From NCBI RefSeq assembly GCF_016518545.1, contig NZ_JACVTO010000022.1:37483-101482 (forward strand): a DNA stretch of 64,000 nt, in the 5' to 3' direction. Source of the DNA: Pseudomonas sp. S30. GTDB taxonomy: Bacteria; Pseudomonadota; Gammaproteobacteria; Pseudomonadales; Pseudomonadaceae. The notes beneath the pieces are model-generated. The model had not been told where the DNA came from. It saw nothing but the letters and a program-made list of their open reading frames with translations, and ran no database searches. This document shows, one piece after another, positions 15,066 to 28,425 of this stretch. Numbering within the stretch: the stretch's first letter is position 1; every line of letters begins with the position of its first letter. The translations under genes and the position numbers were made by a program.

Positions 15066-16355
15066 TCAGCCGCGAAACTCGGCGCGGCCACGGTAGACGG
15101 CCTTGGCACCCAATTGTTCCTCGATACGCAGCAACTGGTTGTACTTGGACACACGGTCGGAACGGCACAGCGAGCCGGTCTTGATCTGACCGGCAGCGGT
15201 ACCGACGGCCAGGTCGGCGATGGTCGAGTCCTCGGTTTCACCGGAACGGTGGGAGATGACGGCGGTGTAGCCCGCAGCCTTGGCCATCTGGATGGCTTCG
15301 AGGGTTTCGGTCAACGAGCCGATCTGGTTGAACTTGATCAGGATCGAGTTACCGATACCCTTCTCGATGCCTTCCTTGAGGATCTTGGTGTTGGTCACGA
15401 ACAGATCGTCGCCGACCAGTTGAACCTTGGCGCCGATCTTGTCGGTGAGGATCTTCCAGCCCGCCCAGTCGGACTCGTCCAGGCCGTCTTCGATGGAGAC
15501 GATCGGGAAGCGTTCGGTCAGGCCTTTGAGGTAATCGGCGAAGCCATCGGCATCGAACGACTTGCCTTCACCGGAAAGATTGTACTTGCCGTCTTCGTAG
15601 AACTCGGAAGCCGCGCAGTCCAGGGCCAGGGTGACATCGGTGCCCAGGGTGTAGCCGGCCTTCTCGACCGCCTCGGCGATGGCCGCCAGAGCGTCTTCGT
15701 TGGACGCCAGGTTCGGCGCGAAACCACCCTCGTCACCCACGGCGGTGCTCAGACCACGGGCCTTGAGCACGGCCTTGAGGTGGTGGAAGATCTCGGTGCC
15801 CATGCGCAGGCCGTCGGAGAAGGTCTTGGCCCCCACTGGCTGAACCATGAATTCCTGGATGTCGACGTTGTTGTCGGCGTGCTCGCCGCCGTTGATGATG
15901 TTCATCATCGGCACCGGCATGGAGTACTGGCCCGGGGTGCCGTTGAGGTTGGCGATGTGGGCGTACAGCGGCAGGTCCTGATCCTGCGCCGCTGCCTTGG
16001 CCGCGGCCAGGGACACGGCGAGAATGGCGTTGGCGCCCAGCTTGGCCTTGTTCTCGGTACCGTCCAGTTCGATCATGGCGCGGTCCAGTGCTTTCTGGTC
16101 GCTAGGGTCTTTGCCCAGCAGCAGGTCACGGATCGGACCGTTGATGTTGCCGACGGCCTTCAGCACGCCCTTGCCCAGGTAACGGCTCTTGTCGCCATCA
16201 CGCAGCTCCAGCGCTTCGCGCGAGCCGGTGGAAGCACCGGACGGCGCGCAGGCGCTGCCGATGATGCCGTTGTCGAGCAGTACATCGGCTTCCACGGTGG
16301 GGTTGCCACGCGAATCGAGAACTTCACGACCTTTGATGTCGACGATTTTTGCCAT
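15066..16355 (-). CDS. eno: Enolase
   Basis: 429 residues, the family length. The N-terminal MAKIVDIKGREVLDSRGNPT is followed by metal ligands in ALDCAASEF, SIEDGLDE and LVGDDLFVTN, and the signature ILIKFNQIGSLTET. It interconverts 2-phosphoglycerate and phosphoenolpyruvate. That product also feeds kdsA, which lies directly upstream. The start at 16355 is the conserved one. Confidence 0.98.
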   Translation of the reverse strand: MAKIVDIKGREVLDSRGNPTVEADVLLDNGIIGSACAPSGASTGSREALELRDGDKSRYLGKGVLKAVGNINGPIRDLLLGKDPSDQKALDRAMIELDGTENKAKLGANAILAVSLAAAKAAAQDQDLPLYAHIANLNGTPGQYSMPVPMMNIINGGEHADNNVDIQEFMVQPVGAKTFSDGLRMGTEIFHHLKAVLKARGLSTAVGDEGGFAPNLASNEDALAAIAEAVEKAGYTLGTDVTLALDCAASEFYEDGKYNLSGEGKSFDADGFADYLKGLTERFPIVSIEDGLDESDWAGWKILTDKIGAKVQLVGDDLFVTNTKILKEGIEKGIGNSILIKFNQIGSLTETLEAIQMAKAAGYTAVISHRSGETEDSTIADLAVGTAAGQIKTGSLCRSDRVSKYNQLLRIEEQLGAKAVYRGRAEFRG

Positions 16356-16449
16356 TGTTGTAAGCACTCCAGAATTGACGAAAACGACGCAGCTTGAGGA
16401 ATTCTTGCCTTGCACCGGTCGGCTTTTACAACCAGGGCCGGCTCAAGGA

Positions 16450-16475
16450 CGCCCCTGACCGGCAGATCAGGGGCG
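16450..16475 (-). terminator. Hairpin between kdsA and eno
   Basis: CGCCCCTGA/TCAGGGGCG stem with an 8-nt loop in the 152-bp gap. The following sequence is only weakly U-rich, so partial termination or attenuation is as likely as a full stop. Confidence 0.4.
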
Positions 16476-16507
16476 GAACGGGCGGTACTTTACCCGAGAA
16501 AAGCGCT

Positions 16508-17353
16508 TTACGCGGTTTCTACCGTCGGAAAACTCTTCACAAGGTCGTCCAATTGCTTGAGCTGCGCCAGGAACGGCTCCAGCTTGTCCAGGCGCAGGGC
16601 GCAAGGACCGTCGCACTTGGCGTTGTCCGGGTCCGGGTGGGCTTCGAGGAACAAGCCGGCCAGCCCCTGGCTCATGCCAGCCTTGGCGAGGTCGGTGACC
16701 TGGGCGCGGCGGCCGCCAGCCGAGTCGGCACGGCCGCCTGGCGTCTGCAACGCATGGGTCACGTCGAAGAACACCGGGTACTCGAACTGCTTCATGATGC
16801 CGAAGCCGAGCATGTCCACCACCAGGTTGTTATAGCCGAAGCTCGAGCCACGCTCGCACAGGATCAACTGGTCGTTACCGGCTTCCACGCACTTGGCGAG
16901 GATGTGCTTCATCTCGTGGGGCGCCAGGAACTGGGCCTTCTTGATGTTGATCACCGCCCCGGTCCTGGCCATGGCCACCACCAGGTCGGTCTGGCGCGAG
17001 AGAAACGCGGGCAACTGGATGATGTCGCACACCTGGGCAACCGGTTCGCACTGGTAGGGCTCGTGGACGTCGGTGATCACCGGGACGTCGAAGGTGCGCT
17101 TGATCTCCTCGAAGATCTTCAGCCCTTCTTCCAGGCCCGGACCACGGTAGGACGTCACCGAGGAGCGGTTGGCCTTGTCGAAGCTGGCCTTGAAGACGTA
17201 CGGGATACCGAGCTTCTCGGTGACCCGCACGTACGCCTCGCAGACCTGCATGGCCAGATCACGGGACTCCAGCACGTTCATGCCGCCGAACAGCACGAAG
17301 GGCTTGTCGTTGGCGATCTCGATGTTACCGACGCGAATGATCTTCTGGGTCAT
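16508..17353 (-). CDS. kdsA: 3-deoxy-D-manno-octulosonate 8-phosphate synthase
   Basis: 281 residues of the DAHP/KDO8P synthase TIM-barrel family. Substrate-binding stretches include YVFKASFDKANRSS, PVITDVHEP and PAFLSRQTDL. It condenses phosphoenolpyruvate with arabinose 5-phosphate to start synthesis of Kdo, the inner-core sugar of lipopolysaccharide. It follows pyrG by 3 bp and is probably co-transcribed with it; pyrG makes the CTP needed to activate Kdo. Confidence 0.97.
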   Translation of the reverse strand: MTQKIIRVGNIEIANDKPFVLFGGMNVLESRDLAMQVCEAYVRVTEKLGIPYVFKASFDKANRSSVTSYRGPGLEEGLKIFEEIKRTFDVPVITDVHEPYQCEPVAQVCDIIQLPAFLSRQTDLVVAMARTGAVINIKKAQFLAPHEMKHILAKCVEAGNDQLILCERGSSFGYNNLVVDMLGFGIMKQFEYPVFFDVTHALQTPGGRADSAGGRRAQVTDLAKAGMSQGLAGLFLEAHPDPDNAKCDGPCALRLDKLEPFLAQLKQLDDLVKSFPTVETA

Positions 17354-17356
17354 GGG

Positions 17357-18985
17357 TCAGGCCTTGTTCTTCTGCGCCAGGGCAGCCTTGACGAAGCCGC
17401 TGAACAGCGGGTGGCCGTCACGCGGGGTCGAGGTGAACTCGGGGTGGAACTGGCAGGCGACGAACCATGGGTGATCCTTGGACTCGACCACCTCGACCAG
17501 CGCCCCGTCTTCGGAACGGCCCGACACCATCAGGCCGGCATCGACCAGCTGCGGCAACAGGTTGTTGTTGACTTCGTAGCGGTGACGGTGACGCTCGGTG
17601 ATCACGTCGCGGCCGTAGCAGTCGTGGACCTTGGAGCCCGCCGCCAACTGGCAGTCCTGGGCGCCCAGGCGCATGGTGCCGCCCAGGTCGGAAGCTTCGG
17701 TACGGGTCTCGACGGCGCCCGTGGCATCGGCCCACTCGGTGATCAGACCGACCACGGGATGCGCACTGTTACGGTCGAACTCGGTGGAGTTGGCGTCAGT
17801 CCAGCCCATCACGTTGCGGGCGAACTCGATCACCGCGACCTGCATGCCCAGGCAGATGCCCAGGTACGGCACCTTGTTCTCGCGGGCGAACTGCACGGCC
17901 TTGATCTTGCCCTCGACACCACGCAGACCGAAGCCGCCCGGCACCAGGATGGCGTCGGCGCCTTCGAGCAGGCTGGTGCCCTGGTTCTCGATGTCTTCGG
18001 AATCGATGTAGCGCAGGTTGACCTTGGTGCGGTTGGTGATACCGGCGTGGCTCATCGCTTCGATCAGCGACTTGTACGCATCGAGCAGCTCCATGTACTT
18101 GCCGACCATGGCGATGGTGACTTCATGCTCGGGGTTGAGCTTGGCGTCGACCACCTTGTCCCATTCGGACAGATCGGCGCTGTTGCACTGCAGACCGAAG
18201 CGCTCGGTGACGAAGTCGTCCAGGCCCTGGGCGTGCAGGACGCCTGGAATCTTGTAGATGGTGTCCACATCTTCGAGCGAAATGACCGCGCGCTCTTCGA
18301 CGTTGGTGAACAAGGCGATCTTGCGGCGCGACGAAGCGTCGACCGGATGATCGGAACGGCAGATCAGCACGTCGGGCTGCAGGCCGATCGAACGCAGTTC
18401 CTTGACCGAGTGCTGGGTCGGCTTGGTCTTGGTTTCGCCCGCGGTGGCGATGTACGGCACCAGGGTCAGGTGCATCAGCATGGCGCGCTTGGAGCCCACC
18501 TCGACGCGCAACTGGCGGATGGCCTCGAGGAACGGCTGCGACTCGATGTCGCCGACGGTGCCGCCGATTTCCACCAGGGCCACGTCGGCATCGCCGGCGC
18601 CCTTGATGATGCGACGCTTGATCTCGTCGGTGATATGCGGAATGACCTGGATGGTCGCGCCCAGATAGTCACCACGACGTTCCTTGCGCAGTACGTGCTC
18701 GTAGATGCGGCCGGTGGTGAAGTTGTTGTTCTGGGTCATGGTGGTGCGGATGAACCGCTCGTAGTGGCCCAGGTCGAGGTCGGTCTCGGCGCCGTCTTGG
18801 GTGACGAACACTTCACCGTGCTGGAACGGGCTCATGGTGCCCGGATCGACGTTGATGTACGGGTCCAGCTTGAGCATGGTGACCTTGAGCCCCCGCGCTT
18901 CCAGGATGGCCGCCAGGGAAGCCGAGGCAATGCCTTTCCCCAATGAAGAAACAACACCGCCCGTGACGAATATGTAGCGCGTCAT
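17357..18985 (-). CDS. pyrG: CTP synthase
   Basis: 542 residues in two domains. The N-terminal amidoligase has the P-loop GGVVSSLGKGI. The C-terminal class I glutamine amidotransferase (from about residue 290) has nucleophile Cys in LGICLGMQ and the His-Glu pair in FHPEF. It makes CTP from UTP using glutamine. It is the first gene of a pyrG-kdsA-eno run; the 269-bp gap to tilS should hold its promoter, but I see no clear boxes there. Confidence 0.98.
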   Translation of the reverse strand: MTRYIFVTGGVVSSLGKGIASASLAAILEARGLKVTMLKLDPYINVDPGTMSPFQHGEVFVTQDGAETDLDLGHYERFIRTTMTQNNNFTTGRIYEHVLRKERRGDYLGATIQVIPHITDEIKRRIIKGAGDADVALVEIGGTVGDIESQPFLEAIRQLRVEVGSKRAMLMHLTLVPYIATAGETKTKPTQHSVKELRSIGLQPDVLICRSDHPVDASSRRKIALFTNVEERAVISLEDVDTIYKIPGVLHAQGLDDFVTERFGLQCNSADLSEWDKVVDAKLNPEHEVTIAMVGKYMELLDAYKSLIEAMSHAGITNRTKVNLRYIDSEDIENQGTSLLEGADAILVPGGFGLRGVEGKIKAVQFARENKVPYLGICLGMQVAVIEFARNVMGWTDANSTEFDRNSAHPVVGLITEWADATGAVETRTEASDLGGTMRLGAQDCQLAAGSKVHDCYGRDVITERHRHRYEVNNNLLPQLVDAGLMVSGRSEDGALVEVVESKDHPWFVACQFHPEFTSTPRDGHPLFSGFVKAALAQKNKA

Positions 18986-19254
18986 GAAAAACCCTAGAAG
19001 TCTGCGTTAAGGCGGTCAGCGCCGCCGGAGAAAGCGAAGGAAGGCCGAAGCCCCCGATCACCTGCGTCAATCACAGTGCATCTCGAACAACTGCCGCGTC
19101 TGTACAGACCGGGGGTATCCCCAGTGTGGAGTTCGCTCGTCATTTTAAGAATCAGCCCAGCAAAAAACTGCTTGGTAATCGGCAACTGCCGTGATTTCGA
19201 AGAAGCCACAGAAGTTGTATCAAGAAGGGAGGGTAGTCTACCGGAATCTCCCCC

Positions 19255-20538
19255 TCACCTCAAACCTTGCGCACACTCCGGCGGCTGCCAATGCAGGCGC
19301 CAGTCGGCCTGGGCCAGCTCCGACAGGTTGGCCACCGCCAGCAGACGCGAGCCCTGGTACAGCAGCGGCAGGCGCGAGCGGACGAACGCCGGGAGCTGGC
19401 GCTCGTTGAGCAGGCGCTTGAGGTCGCGCTCGCCACGACCCGGCAGCACCAGACGCTCGCCGCCCTGGCGATAGACGATGCGCAGCCCATCGGGCGGCGG
19501 CGGACCTTCCAGGCGCACCCTGCCGTTGCCAGGGAGCGCCAACGGCTGCCGCGGATCGGCCCAGGGCCACTGACCGCCTGCCGGTTGCAGCCAGTCGCCG
19601 CTGAGCCACCAGAGGCGCTCATGGCTGCGCAACAGCGCGCCGTCGGTCAGCGACCAGATCGGCTGCGCGTCCGGGACGGCGTCGCGCAGCGCGTCCCAGC
19701 CCGCCCAGTGACGCGCATCCGGCAGGCGGGTGCGCGGGCTGAGCCAATGTTGCAGGGCATTGCGCTGGCGCGCTGGCGACAGCGCTCTGAGGGGCTGCAG
19801 ATCCAGAGAGTCCAGCCCCAACCAGGGATGAGGTGCTCCCTTCGCAGCGTCTGCGAGATCGTCGCCAGCCAGTTCCTCGAGCAGCCCGAGCGCCTCGCCG
19901 AGGTGCTCGGCAGTGCGAGCCAGCTGCCGAGCCATGTGCGGCCAGCGCTGACGCAGCGGCGGCATCACCTGGCTGCGCAGATAGTTGCGGGTGAATCGTG
20001 TGTCCTGGTTGGAAGGGTCTTCGACCCAGGAAAGTCGCGCCGCCTCTGCATAACCCTCCAGGCGCTCGCGTGGCACCGCCAGCAACGGCCTGACCAGGCG
20101 CCCCTGGCCCAGCGCCCGTACAGAAGGCATCGCAGTGAGGCCGCGCAAGCCAGCGCCGCGCAACAACCTGAGCAGCAGGGTTTCGGCCTGATCGTCCTGG
20201 TGCTGTGCGGTGAACAGCACCTCGCCAGCGCCCAGGCGGCTGGCCAGAGCCGCGTAGCGTGCCTCGCGCGCCGCCTGTTCCAGGCTGGCCCTCGCCGGCA
20301 CGGCAATGGCGATGATCTCCAACTCCACGCCCAAGGCCTCGCACACGGCGCGACAATGCCGTGGCCAGTGCTCGGCAGCGGCCTGCAGACCATGGTCGAC
20401 ATGCAAGGCGCGCAAAGGCGGCGCGGGATGGTGGCGGCGATACTCGGCCAACAGATGAAGCAGGACCGTGGAATCGAGGCCTCCAGAGAAGGCGACGTAC
20501 CAGGCAGGGGCGTTCAGCCAGGGGGTGAGGTTGAGCAT
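19255..20538 (-). CDS. tilS: tRNA(Ile)-lysidine synthase
   Basis: 427 residues. The PP-loop ATP-binding motif SGGLDS (Ser18-Ser23) lies at the N-terminus, followed by the TilS substrate-binding and C-terminal domains. It attaches lysine to C34 of the CAU-anticodon isoleucine tRNA, so that it reads AUA. The ATG at 20538 places the P-loop at the normal position. The gene follows accA by about 120 bp. Confidence 0.96.
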   Translation of the reverse strand: MLNLTPWLNAPAWYVAFSGGLDSTVLLHLLAEYRRHHPAPPLRALHVDHGLQAAAEHWPRHCRAVCEALGVELEIIAIAVPARASLEQAAREARYAALASRLGAGEVLFTAQHQDDQAETLLLRLLRGAGLRGLTAMPSVRALGQGRLVRPLLAVPRERLEGYAEAARLSWVEDPSNQDTRFTRNYLRSQVMPPLRQRWPHMARQLARTAEHLGEALGLLEELAGDDLADAAKGAPHPWLGLDSLDLQPLRALSPARQRNALQHWLSPRTRLPDARHWAGWDALRDAVPDAQPIWSLTDGALLRSHERLWWLSGDWLQPAGGQWPWADPRQPLALPGNGRVRLEGPPPPDGLRIVYRQGGERLVLPGRGERDLKRLLNERQLPAFVRSRLPLLYQGSRLLAVANLSELAQADWRLHWQPPECAQGLR

Positions 20539-20662
20539 CGTGGCCTCACAGGGAGGGAGTAGCCAGGGGCGCCATGCGCCCCATTCGCGACACCAGGCCG
20601 CCGTACCCGGCCGAGCACCGCATCAGGGGCGAGCCAGGACGGGCGCGGCCTCGCCTGCGGGC

Positions 20663-21613
20663 TTACTGCAGGCCGTAGCTCATCAGGCGATCGTAGCGAC
20701 GCTTGAGCAGCGCGTCGTTGTCGAGCTTGCCGAGCATGTCCAACTGCTCGAGCAGGTCGGCGCGGATGCTGGCCGACATGGCGGCAGGATCGCGGTGCGC
20801 GCCGCCCAGCGGCTCGCCGATGACCTTGTCGACGATGTTCAGGCTCTTCAGGCGCTCGGCGGTGATGCCCATGGCCTCGGCGGCGTCGGCGGCCTTGTCG
20901 GCCGTCTTCCACAGGATCGAGGCGCAGCCTTCGGGCGAGATCACCGAATAGGTGGAGTACTGCAGCATGTTCAACTGGTCGCACACGCCGATCGCCAGCG
21001 CGCCGCCCGAGCCGCCTTCACCGATCACGGTGGCGATGATCGGAGTCTTCAGGCGCGCCATGACCCGCAGGTTCCAGGCGATGGCCTCGCTCTGGTTGCG
21101 CTCCTCGGCATCGATGCCCGGGTAGGCGCCCGGGGTGTCGATGAAGGTCAGGATCGGCATCTTGAAGCGCTCGGCCATCTCCATCAGACGGCAGGCCTTG
21201 CGATAGCCTTCAGGACGCGGCATGCCGAAGTTGCGGCGCACCTTCTCGCGCACCTCACGACCCTTCTGGTGACCGATGATCATCACCGGCCTGCCGTCCA
21301 GGCGCGCGGTCCCGCCGACGATGGCGGCATCGTCGGAGAAATGGCGATCGCCGTGCAGCTCTTCGAATTCGGTGAAGATGTGGTCGATGTAGTCCAGGGT
21401 GTACGGACGGCGCGGATGGCGAGCCAGGCGCGCGATCTGCCAGCTGGTCAGGTTGCCGAAAATGCTTTCGGTCAGAGTGCTGCTCTTGTCTTGCAGACGG
21501 GCAATTTCATCGCTGATGTTCAGCGAATTGTCGTTGCCGACCAGGCGCAGGCCTTCGATCTTGGCTTGCAGGTCGGCAATCGGCTGTTCGAAATCGAGAA
21601 AATTCGGGTTCAT
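20663..21613 (-). CDS. accA: Acetyl-CoA carboxylase, carboxyltransferase alpha subunit
   Basis: 316 residues. Typical AccA stretches include NPNFLDFEQPI at the start, GREVREKVRRNFGMPRPEGY and the oxyanion-hole glycine loop GEGGSGGALA. With AccD it transfers carboxyl from biotin to acetyl-CoA, the committed step of fatty-acid synthesis. I chose the ATG at 21613, two codons after another ATG, because it has the better-spaced GGA and matches the conserved MNPNF start. Confidence 0.97.
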   Translation of the reverse strand: MNPNFLDFEQPIADLQAKIEGLRLVGNDNSLNISDEIARLQDKSSTLTESIFGNLTSWQIARLARHPRRPYTLDYIDHIFTEFEELHGDRHFSDDAAIVGGTARLDGRPVMIIGHQKGREVREKVRRNFGMPRPEGYRKACRLMEMAERFKMPILTFIDTPGAYPGIDAEERNQSEAIAWNLRVMARLKTPIIATVIGEGGSGGALAIGVCDQLNMLQYSTYSVISPEGCASILWKTADKAADAAEAMGITAERLKSLNIVDKVIGEPLGGAHRDPAAMSASIRADLLEQLDMLGKLDNDALLKRRYDRLMSYGLQ

Positions 21614-21717
21614 AGGCATCCGTCTTGGGTCTACGGCCAGGCGGCCGGCCGGTTGATCCGTTTGGCGCCATACCTTACGGAAGTGGCGCGTTCAGGTCGA
21701 GATTAAAATACGTCGTT

Positions 21718-25242
<3,525 letters not shown>

Positions 25243-25343
25243 GGAAATTCCTGTAGCAGTGCTGAACGACAAGCGCGGGATTGTAGCCTAACCCGACTGC
25301 ATCGCGCAGCCCGACGGACAGGCGTGATCTGGACGGATGTGGC

Positions 25344-25967
25344 TCAGAACAATGCGTCGCTCACGCCCAGGCGGGCGTCCCAGGCGGCACGCACTGGCGC
25401 GAACGAACGCCGATGAATGGGCGTGGGCCCAAGCCGCGCCAGGGCCTCGAGGTGCACCGGCGTAGGGTAGCCCTTGTGCCCACCGATGCCATAGCCAGGA
25501 TAGATCAGCTCGAAGGCGCTCATCTCCCGATCACGGGTGACCTTCGCCAGAATCGATGCCGCAGCGATAGCCGGCACCTGTGAATCGCCCTTGATCACGG
25601 GCGAGGCCGGTACCGCCAGCTTGGGACAGCGGTTGCCATCGATCAGCGCCAGCCTGGGCAGGATGCTCAGCCCCTCGACCGCACGCTGCATGCCCAGCAT
25701 GGTGGCGTGCAGAATGTTCAACCGGTCTATTTCCTCCACTGAAGCGCGCGCGATGCAGAAGGCCAGGGCCTTTTCGCAGATTTCCTCGAACAGCGCTTCG
25801 CGGCGGGTTTCGGTGAGTTTCTTCGAATCGTTGAGGCCGAGGATCGGCCGACTGGGGTCGAGGATCACGGCCGCAGTGACCACGTCCCCACACAAGGGGC
25901 CGCGACCGACTTCATCGACTCCGGCCACCAAGGCCTCGACCAGTGTGAAATCCAGTCCCATCTGCAT
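25344..25967 (-). CDS. rnhB: Ribonuclease HII
   Basis: 207 residues. Active-site motifs are GVDEVGRGPLCG (Asp-Glu), a later Asp in LALIDGN, and AAASILAKVTRDREM. It removes RNA in RNA-DNA hybrids and single misincorporated ribonucleotides. The ATG at 25967 lies one base after the lpxB stop, so it is the last gene of the lpx operon, as in E. coli. Confidence 0.96.
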   Translation of the reverse strand: MQMGLDFTLVEALVAGVDEVGRGPLCGDVVTAAVILDPSRPILGLNDSKKLTETRREALFEEICEKALAFCIARASVEEIDRLNILHATMLGMQRAVEGLSILPRLALIDGNRCPKLAVPASPVIKGDSQVPAIAAASILAKVTRDREMSAFELIYPGYGIGGHKGYPTPVHLEALARLGPTPIHRRSFAPVRAAWDARLGVSDALF

Positions 25968-25968
25968 G

Positions 25969-27096
25969 TCATCGATCCCCCAGCAAGGCCAGCACCGCGT
26001 CGGCCGCCTGATTGGAGGCATCGCGGCGCAGGGTCTGGTGAATCTGGTCGAAGCTGTCGGTCTGCTGGTGGCCATCGGCAAGCAGTGGCACCAGGGTGGC
26101 GGCCAGCGCATCGGGTGTAGCCGCATCCTGCAACAACTCGGGGACCAGCAGGCGCTGGGCCAACAGGTTGGGCAAGGACACGTAAGGACTACGCACCATG
26201 CGCTTGAGGATCCAGAACGTCAGCGGTGCCAGGCGATAGGCGACCACCATCGGCCGCTTGTACAGCAGGGCTTCCAGGGTTGCCGTACCGGAGGCGATCA
26301 GCACGGCGTCGCAGGCTGCCAACGCCAGGTGCGACTGGCCGTCGAGCAGCGTGAGCGGCAGATCGCGACCTTGCAGCATCTGTTCGAGCTGGGCGCGACG
26401 CGATGGGTTGGCGCACGGGCAAACGAAACGCACCCCGGGGATCGCCTGCCGAATACGCGCCGCGGTGTCCAGGAACAGCTCGCCCAGGCGGCCGACCTCG
26501 CCTCCCCGGCTTCCCGGCATGAGTGCCACCACGGGCCCCTCGCCAAGCCCCAGCGCTGCCCGCGCCGCTGCGCGGTCCGCGTGCAGCTCGATGCTATCGG
26601 CCAGAGGGTGGCCGACGAAACGAACCGGCACGCCCTGCTCTTCGTAAAATTTCGCTTCGAAGGGCAGCAGCGTCAGCATCAGGTCGCAGCCCTCGCGGAT
26701 CTTCAGCACACGCTTCTGCCGCCAGGCCCAGACCGAGGGGCTGACGTAATGCACGGTCTTGATCCCGGCCTGGCGTAGCTTGAGCTCGATGTTGAGGGTG
26801 AAGTCCGGGGCGTCGATGCCGATGAACACGTCCGGTCGCTCGTCGATCAGCGTCCGGATCAGCGCCTTGCGTCGTTTGAGCAACTCACGCAGGCGCCCCA
26901 GCACCTCGACCAGGCCCATCACCGACAGCCGCTCCATGGGGAAATAGGATTGCAGGCCTTCGGCTTCCATGAGCGGGCCGCCTACCCCGATGAAACGCAC
27001 CTCTGGGTGGCGCGCCTTCAGTGCACGCATCAAGCCGGAGCCAAGAATGTCGCCGCTGGCCTCGCCTGCCACCAGCGCTACGCAGAGTGCGGCCAT
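25969..27096 (-). CDS. lpxB: Lipid-A-disaccharide synthase
   Basis: 375 residues of the GT19 family. The N-terminal VALVAGEASGDILG loop and the motif YVSPSVWAWR are diagnostic. It joins UDP-diacylglucosamine and lipid X to form the lipid A disaccharide at the inner membrane. It is separated by one base from both lpxA and rnhB, so translation is probably coupled. Confidence 0.97.
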   Translation of the reverse strand: MAALCVALVAGEASGDILGSGLMRALKARHPEVRFIGVGGPLMEAEGLQSYFPMERLSVMGLVEVLGRLRELLKRRKALIRTLIDERPDVFIGIDAPDFTLNIELKLRQAGIKTVHYVSPSVWAWRQKRVLKIREGCDLMLTLLPFEAKFYEEQGVPVRFVGHPLADSIELHADRAAARAALGLGEGPVVALMPGSRGGEVGRLGELFLDTAARIRQAIPGVRFVCPCANPSRRAQLEQMLQGRDLPLTLLDGQSHLALAACDAVLIASGTATLEALLYKRPMVVAYRLAPLTFWILKRMVRSPYVSLPNLLAQRLLVPELLQDAATPDALAATLVPLLADGHQQTDSFDQIHQTLRRDASNQAADAVLALLGDR

Positions 27097-27097
27097 G

Positions 27098-27874
27098 TCA
27101 GCGCGTGATGCCGCGGGCGGAGTTGATGATCGACTGACGGAACAACTCGACTTCCGGGTGCAGGCCAGCCAGCTCATCCAGCTCTTTGGCCGCGTCCTCG
27201 ACGGTGAGGCCATGGCGGTAGACGATCTTGTAGGCGCGCCTCAGGTTCTGGATGACCTCGTCGCTGAAGCCACGCCGGCGCATGCCTTCGAAGTTCATGC
27301 TGCGCGCCTCGGCGGGGCTGCCGAACACCGTGACGAAGGCGGGAACATCCTTGCCGATGGCCGTACCCATGCCGGAGAAGGCATGGGCACCGATGTGGCA
27401 GTACTGATGCACCAGGGTGTACCCGGACAGGATCGCCCAGTCACCGACGTGCACATGCCCGGCCAGCGCGGTGTTGTTGACCAGGATGCAATGGTTGCCG
27501 ATCACGCTGTCGTGGCCGATGTGGGCATAGGCCATGATCAGGTTGTGGTCGCCCAGGGTCGTCTCGCAGCGGTCCTGGATGGTGCCGCGATGGATGGTGA
27601 CACCTTCGCGGATCACATTGTGATCGCCGATGACCAGGCGCGTCGGCTCTCCCTTGTACTTGAGGTCGGGCGTGTCCTCGCCAATGGAGCTGAACTGGTA
27701 GATACGGTTGTGTCTGCCGATGCGCGTGGGCCCCTTGAGCACCACGTGCGGGCCGATGACGGTGCCCTCCCCGATCTCGACGTCGGGGCCTACGATCGAC
27801 CAGGGGCCGACCTCGACGCCTTCGGCCAGCTTGGCCGAAGGGTCGATGATGGCCCGCGGATCAATCGAATTCAT
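27098..27874 (-). CDS. lpxA: UDP-N-acetylglucosamine acyltransferase
   Basis: 258 residues built of left-handed beta-helix hexapeptide repeats (for example IGEGTVIGPHVVL and LGDHNLIMAYAHIGHD, with the catalytic His in the latter). It adds the first hydroxyacyl chain of lipid A. The start overlaps the fabZ stop by 4 bp (ATGA type). Together with fabZ and lpxD it shares the 3-hydroxyacyl-ACP pool. Confidence 0.97.
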   Translation of the reverse strand: MNSIDPRAIIDPSAKLAEGVEVGPWSIVGPDVEIGEGTVIGPHVVLKGPTRIGRHNRIYQFSSIGEDTPDLKYKGEPTRLVIGDHNVIREGVTIHRGTIQDRCETTLGDHNLIMAYAHIGHDSVIGNHCILVNNTALAGHVHVGDWAILSGYTLVHQYCHIGAHAFSGMGTAIGKDVPAFVTVFGSPAEARSMNFEGMRRRGFSDEVIQNLRRAYKIVYRHGLTVEDAAKELDELAGLHPEVELFRQSIINSARGITR

Positions 27875-28311
27875 AGGGAGCGTTCCGCACAGGTGATCTC
27901 GGCCGAACACACGGCCTTGCCGTCGACCAGCGCACGGCACTCGAACTTCCAGATCATGCTCTTGCGGCTCAGGAACCTGGCTTCGAGCACCAACTGATCG
28001 CCCGGCAGCACGGGCTGACGGAAGCGCAGTTTATCGGAACCGACGAAATAGTAGAGCGTCCCGTCGGCAGGCTTCGCATCGAGCATCTTGAAACCGAGAA
28101 TTCCGGCGGCCTGGGCCATCGCCTCGATGATCAGCACGCCCGGCATGATCGGGTGCGCCGGGAAGTGACCGTTGAAGAACGGTTCGTTGATGCTGACATT
28201 CTTGTAGGCACGAATGCTCTGAGCCTCGAAATCCAGGTCCGTGACCCGGTCCACCAGCAGGAACGGGTAACGGTGAGGCAGGTATTCGCGAATCTCGTTG
28301 ATGTCCATCAT
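27871..28311 (-). CDS. fabZ: 3-hydroxyacyl-ACP dehydratase FabZ
   Basis: 146 residues with a single hot-dog fold. The catalytic His is in NGHFPAHPIMPGV and the Glu in LIIEAMAQ. It dehydrates 3-hydroxyacyl-ACP during fatty-acid elongation and competes with LpxA, LpxD and PhaG for that intermediate. Two adjacent ATGs (28311 and 28308) are possible; the first gives the usual family length. Confidence 0.97.
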   Translation of the reverse strand: MMDINEIREYLPHRYPFLLVDRVTDLDFEAQSIRAYKNVSINEPFFNGHFPAHPIMPGVLIIEAMAQAAGILGFKMLDAKPADGTLYYFVGSDKLRFRQPVLPGDQLVLEARFLSRKSMIWKFECRALVDGKAVCSAEITCAERSL

Positions 28312-28425
28312 TTCGGGGGGGAAGCCTGTAATAAGAATAGGGAGCGCAGGTGCTGACCACACGCTCCTTTTGCAATCAAAAGAGGAGCCAGCGAGCGACT
28401 GTTCACTCTTGCTCAGGAAATGGTA

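Noticed and set aside
16394..18946. 850-codon open frame on the plus strand across kdsA and pyrG
   Set aside because: It runs through the antisense of two conserved genes and their gap; its composition (His/Gln/Leu/Asp-rich) is typical of a shadow frame.
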